Positions 61,538-64,000 of a stretch of 64,000 nt of DNA are shown here, piece by piece (positions within the stretch are counted from its first letter, which is position 1; every line of letters begins with the position of its first letter). The position numbers and the translations under genes were made by a program. The notes under the pieces were generated by a model, which saw only the letters and a list, made by a program, of their open reading frames with translations, did no database searches and was not told the DNA's origin. This DNA is from Methylobacterium sp. Leaf104 (GTDB taxonomy: Bacteria > Pseudomonadota > Alphaproteobacteria > Rhizobiales > Beijerinckiaceae). The DNA lies in the NCBI RefSeq assembly GCF_001422885.1, contig NZ_LMMZ01000038.1:1-64000 (forward strand). The letters are read 5' to 3'.

Positions 61538-64000
61538 ATGTCGGGAACAACCGGACACGGGCGTTCGCCCCGATCGGCGGTCGGCGTCGCGGGCATCCTG
61601 CAGGCCTTGGCGATCGCCGGCCTGCTGGCGTTCCCCGCCACGGTCCAGGCGCAGGCTCCGACCGCACGAGCCACGGCCACAGGCATGCCCAGGCCGTCCG
61701 CCGCGAAGAGCTTCGTGCGCGAGGATCTCGCCAGCGACGGCGTGCGCCTCGAGGCCACGCTGAAGGGCGAGGCCGGCACGGCCAGGCCGGATGCGAAAGC
61801 CGCCGCGAAGGCCCGCGCCGAGGGGGAAGCCCTGGTCGAGGCCGAGAAGCCGGCGGATGCCCTCAAGCCTCTCGGCCTCGCCGTGGCGGGGGAGCCCGGG
61901 GCGCCGGCGAACTGGCTCGCCTATGCGCGCGCGGCGAGCACGGTCGGCAACGACGACCAGACAGGCGACTACGCCAGCCGCCTGCGCCTGCGCCGCAACG
62001 CGCGGGCCGCCGCCTACCAGGGCTATCTGCGGGCCGGGACTGCGGCGGCCGAGGCCGAGGCCCTCGCCGTCCTGGGCGAGGTCTACGCGGACGAGGCGGA
62101 ATGGCGTCCGTCACTGGAAGCCTACCGCGCCAGCCTCGCGCTGGCCGACGATGCCGAGGTGCGCGAGACCTACGAATCGCTGCGGGCCGAGCACGGCTTC
62201 CGCATCCTCAACTACACCGTCGATTCGGACGCCGCGGCGCCGCGCATCTGCTTCCAGTTCTCCGAGGGCATCGCCGCCAAGACCGACTTCACGCCCTACA
62301 TCGCGGTCTCGGGCGCGGCCAACGCCGCCGTCACCGGCACCGGCCAGCAGGTCTGCGTCGACGGCCTCAAGCACGGCGAGCGCTACGCCTTCGTGGTGCG
62401 CTCGGGCCTGCCCTCGGCGGCGGGCGAAGGCCTGCTGAAATCGGCCGATTACGAGGTCTATGTCCGGGACCGCTCGCCCCAGGTCCGCTTCACGGGGCGC
62501 AACTACGTCCTGCCCCGCACCGGCCAGGCCGGTGTACCCCTGGTCTCGGTGAACGCGGCCAAGATCGACGTGGAGGTGCTGCGCGTCGGCGACCGCGGCC
62601 TCCTGCCGTCCTTGCGGGCGGAGGACTTCCTGTCCCAGCTCAACGGCACCACGGCGCGGACCATCGCCGACCAGAAGGGCCAGCGCGTTTGGAAGGGTGC
62701 GCTCGACACGGCCAAGGCCGAGTTGAACCAGGAGGCCGTCACCGCCTTCCCGGTGCTTCAGGCCGTCGGCAAGCTGGAGCCCGGCATCTACATCATGATG
62801 GCGCAGGCCAGCGGAGCCGCCGCGGCTCCCGACGAGGAGGGCGGCTACGAGGCGAAGGCCACGCAGTGGTTCGTGGTCTCGGATCTCGGGCTCACGGCCT
62901 TCAAGGGCCGCGACGGCGTCCACGTCTTCGCCCGCTCGCTGGCCTCGGCCGAGACCGTACCCGGCGCCGAGATCCGGCTGGTGGCCCGCAACAACGAGGT
63001 CCTGGCCACGGCCAAGACCGACCGGCAGGGCCACGCCGCCTTCGCGCCGGGCCTCGCGCGCGGGGAGGGGGGCATCGCGCCCGGCCTCGTGGTGGCGCAG
63101 ATCGGCGACGATTACGGCTTCCTCGACCTGGGCCAGTCGACCTTCGACCTGACCGATCGCGGCGTGAAGGGGCGGCCCCAGCCCGGCGCCGTCGAGGCCT
63201 ACGTGTTTCCCGAGCGCGGGGTCTACCGCTCGGGCGAGACCGTGAATCTCACCGGACTCCTGCGTGACGCCGCCGGCCTCGCGGTGCCGGAGATCCCGCT
63301 CACCCTGGTGGTCAAGCGCCCGGACGGCGTCGAGTACCGCCGCGCCCAGGTGGCCGATGCCGGCCTCGGCGGGCGCGCCCTGGCGCTGCCCCTGTTGCCG
63401 GGCGCCCAGCACGGCACCTGGCGGGTGTCGGCCTATACGGACCCGAAGGCGCCGGCCATCGGCGAGGCGAGCTTCCTCGTGGAGGATTACGTTCCCGAGC
63501 GCCTCGAGGTGACGCTGGAGAGCGCGACGCCGAGCCTGAGCCGGGGCGCGCCCGCCACCATCGACGTGGCTGCGCGCTACCTCTACGGCGCGCCCAGTGC
63601 CGGCCTGGAGGTCTCCGGCACGGTGCTGGTGCAGCAGGCGGCCGGCAACGGCATCAAGGGACTTGATGGCTTCTCCGTCGGTCTCGACGACGAGCGGGTT
63701 GAGGCCGCCTCGGCCGAGATCGACGCGCGCGCCACAACGGATGCGGCCGGCAAGGCCCGGCTCGTGGTGCCGGTGCAGGCCCTGGCCGCGCCGCGTCCCA
63801 CCGAGGCGAAGATCACCCTGCAGGTGGGCGAGCCCGGCGGGCGGGCGCTGAGCCGCAGCCTGACCCTGCCGATCCTGCCCGAGGGGCCGGTGCTCGCCAT
63901 CCGCAAGGGGTTCGGCGGTGACATCCAGGAAGGCAGCGTCGCCGGCTTCGACGTGGTCATGGCCGCTCCCGACGGGCGGCGCCTGGCGCAGGGCGACGTC
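61538..64000 (+). CDS. Bacterial alpha-2-macroglobulin family protein (partial, 5' part)
   Basis: The first 821 aa are visible; the frame continues past the window end. A signal peptide (LQALAIAGLLAFPATVQAQA, cleavage near QAQ) has no lipobox Cys, so unlike E. coli YfhM it is probably not a lipoprotein. An Ala-rich helical region (about 60-220) precedes the MG-like beta domains. Motifs are ICFQFSEGI, VLPRTGQAGVPLVSVNAAKIDV, EAYVFPERGVYRSGETVNLTG and SFLVEDYVPERLEV. Such proteins (about 1600-1800 aa) trap proteases in the periplasm and often pair with penicillin-binding protein 1C. The thioester/bait regions are outside the window. It is divergent from the pseudoprotease gene. Confidence 0.88.
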   Translation, partial: MSGTTGHGRSPRSAVGVAGILQALAIAGLLAFPATVQAQAPTARATATGMPRPSAAKSFVREDLASDGVRLEATLKGEAGTARPDAKAAAKARAEGEALVEAEKPADALKPLGLAVAGEPGAPANWLAYARAASTVGNDDQTGDYASRLRLRRNARAAAYQGYLRAGTAAAEAEALAVLGEVYADEAEWRPSLEAYRASLALADDAEVRETYESLRAEHGFRILNYTVDSDAAAPRICFQFSEGIAAKTDFTPYIAVSGAANAAVTGTGQQVCVDGLKHGERYAFVVRSGLPSAAGEGLLKSADYEVYVRDRSPQVRFTGRNYVLPRTGQAGVPLVSVNAAKIDVEVLRVGDRGLLPSLRAEDFLSQLNGTTARTIADQKGQRVWKGALDTAKAELNQEAVTAFPVLQAVGKLEPGIYIMMAQASGAAAAPDEEGGYEAKATQWFVVSDLGLTAFKGRDGVHVFARSLASAETVPGAEIRLVARNNEVLATAKTDRQGHAAFAPGLARGEGGIAPGLVVAQIGDDYGFLDLGQSTFDLTDRGVKGRPQPGAVEAYVFPERGVYRSGETVNLTGLLRDAAGLAVPEIPLTLVVKRPDGVEYRRAQVADAGLGGRALALPLLPGAQHGTWRVSAYTDPKAPAIGEASFLVEDYVPERLEVTLESATPSLSRGAPATIDVAARYLYGAPSAGLEVSGTVLVQQAAGNGIKGLDGFSVGLDDERVEAASAEIDARATTDAAGKARLVVPVQALAAPRPTEAKITLQVGEPGGRALSRSLTLPILPEGPVLAIRKGFGGDIQEGSVAGFDVVMAAPDGRRLAQGDV

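Noticed and set aside
62111..63412. Long minus-strand frame opposite the alpha-2-macroglobulin gene
   Set aside because: It is a mirror frame of a high-GC coding sequence with a His/Asp/Leu-rich composition typical of antisense shadows. The + strand frame has clear family motifs.

Overview
The window is about 64 kb of very GC-rich (roughly 70 %) chromosomal DNA. It is packed with housekeeping genes and shows no insertion sequence, phage, integrase island, CRISPR array, rRNA or recognisable tRNA. The gene content and order are those of an alphaproteobacterium of the order Rhizobiales (Hyphomicrobiales). Landmarks are xerD divergent from aroK-aroB, a parvulin next to secA, phaA-phaB divergent from phaR, the block RNase D-lptC-lptA-lptB-rpoN-hpf-ptsN, ftsE-ftsX next to a zinc-ribbon protein and hpt, and a CpdR-like regulator beside hpt. 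The protein style (many Ala/Pro-rich periplasmic proteins, the PHB genes, a DUF3309 protein) suggests Methylobacteriaceae. That family assignment is inference and has not been tested against any database.

Layout. 1-3.8 kb: tail of a chemotaxis receptor, a small secreted protein, a tandem gamma-carbonic-anhydrase-like protein, moaE and an AI-2E-type permease. 3.9-9.8 kb: a 50-aa membrane protein translationally coupled to xerD, then divergent aroK-aroB whose stop codon overlaps the start of a large soluble hybrid histidine kinase. 9.9-18.6 kb: CorC-like transporter, membrane GGDEF protein, parvulin, secA, an acetyltransferase and a SleB-type wall hydrolase. 18.7-28.9 kb: kup, ispG, patatin, an ECF sigma/anti-sigma pair, a periplasmic PAP2 phosphatase, terC and a lipid kinase. 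29.3-41.9 kb: secreted and anchored proteins of unknown role, an SPFH/NfeD pair, a phosphohexomutase, a divergent PEP-carboxylase homologue, a cupin, a DMT exporter and a periplasmic glycerophosphodiesterase. 42-45.7 kb: the polyhydroxybutyrate locus phaB-phaA/phaR, then rpmF. 46-53.7 kb: HhH protein, rnd, lptC-lptA-lptB, rpoN, hpf, ptsN. 53.8-64 kb: YdcF protein, ftsX-ftsE, zinc-ribbon protein, hpt, cpdR-like, cysteine synthase, DUF3309 protein, a protease-fold protein and the start of a bacterial alpha-2-macroglobulin that runs off the end.

How the genes work together. Envelope biogenesis is strongly represented: Lpt bridge and ATPase, SecA, FtsEX, parvulin, SleB hydrolase, alpha-2-macroglobulin and PAP2 phosphatase. 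Carbon and energy storage is represented by phaA/phaB with their regulator PhaR, a PEPC homologue and a phosphohexomutase. The rpoN-hpf-ptsN set forms the usual nitrogen-PTS regulatory neighbourhood. Many gene pairs overlap by four bases (ATGA, GTGA, TTGA), so translational coupling with GTG or TTG starts is a recurrent device here.

Most unusual points. (1) The double gamma-carbonic-anhydrase protein has its three zinc-ligand histidines divided between the two domains. (2) The PEPC homologue keeps the fold, the catalytic His and the metal-ligand positions but has replaced several catalytic residues. (3) A trypsin-fold protein with a peptidoglycan-binding-like domain has lost its catalytic His and Ser. 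No classical mobile or defence system is visible.
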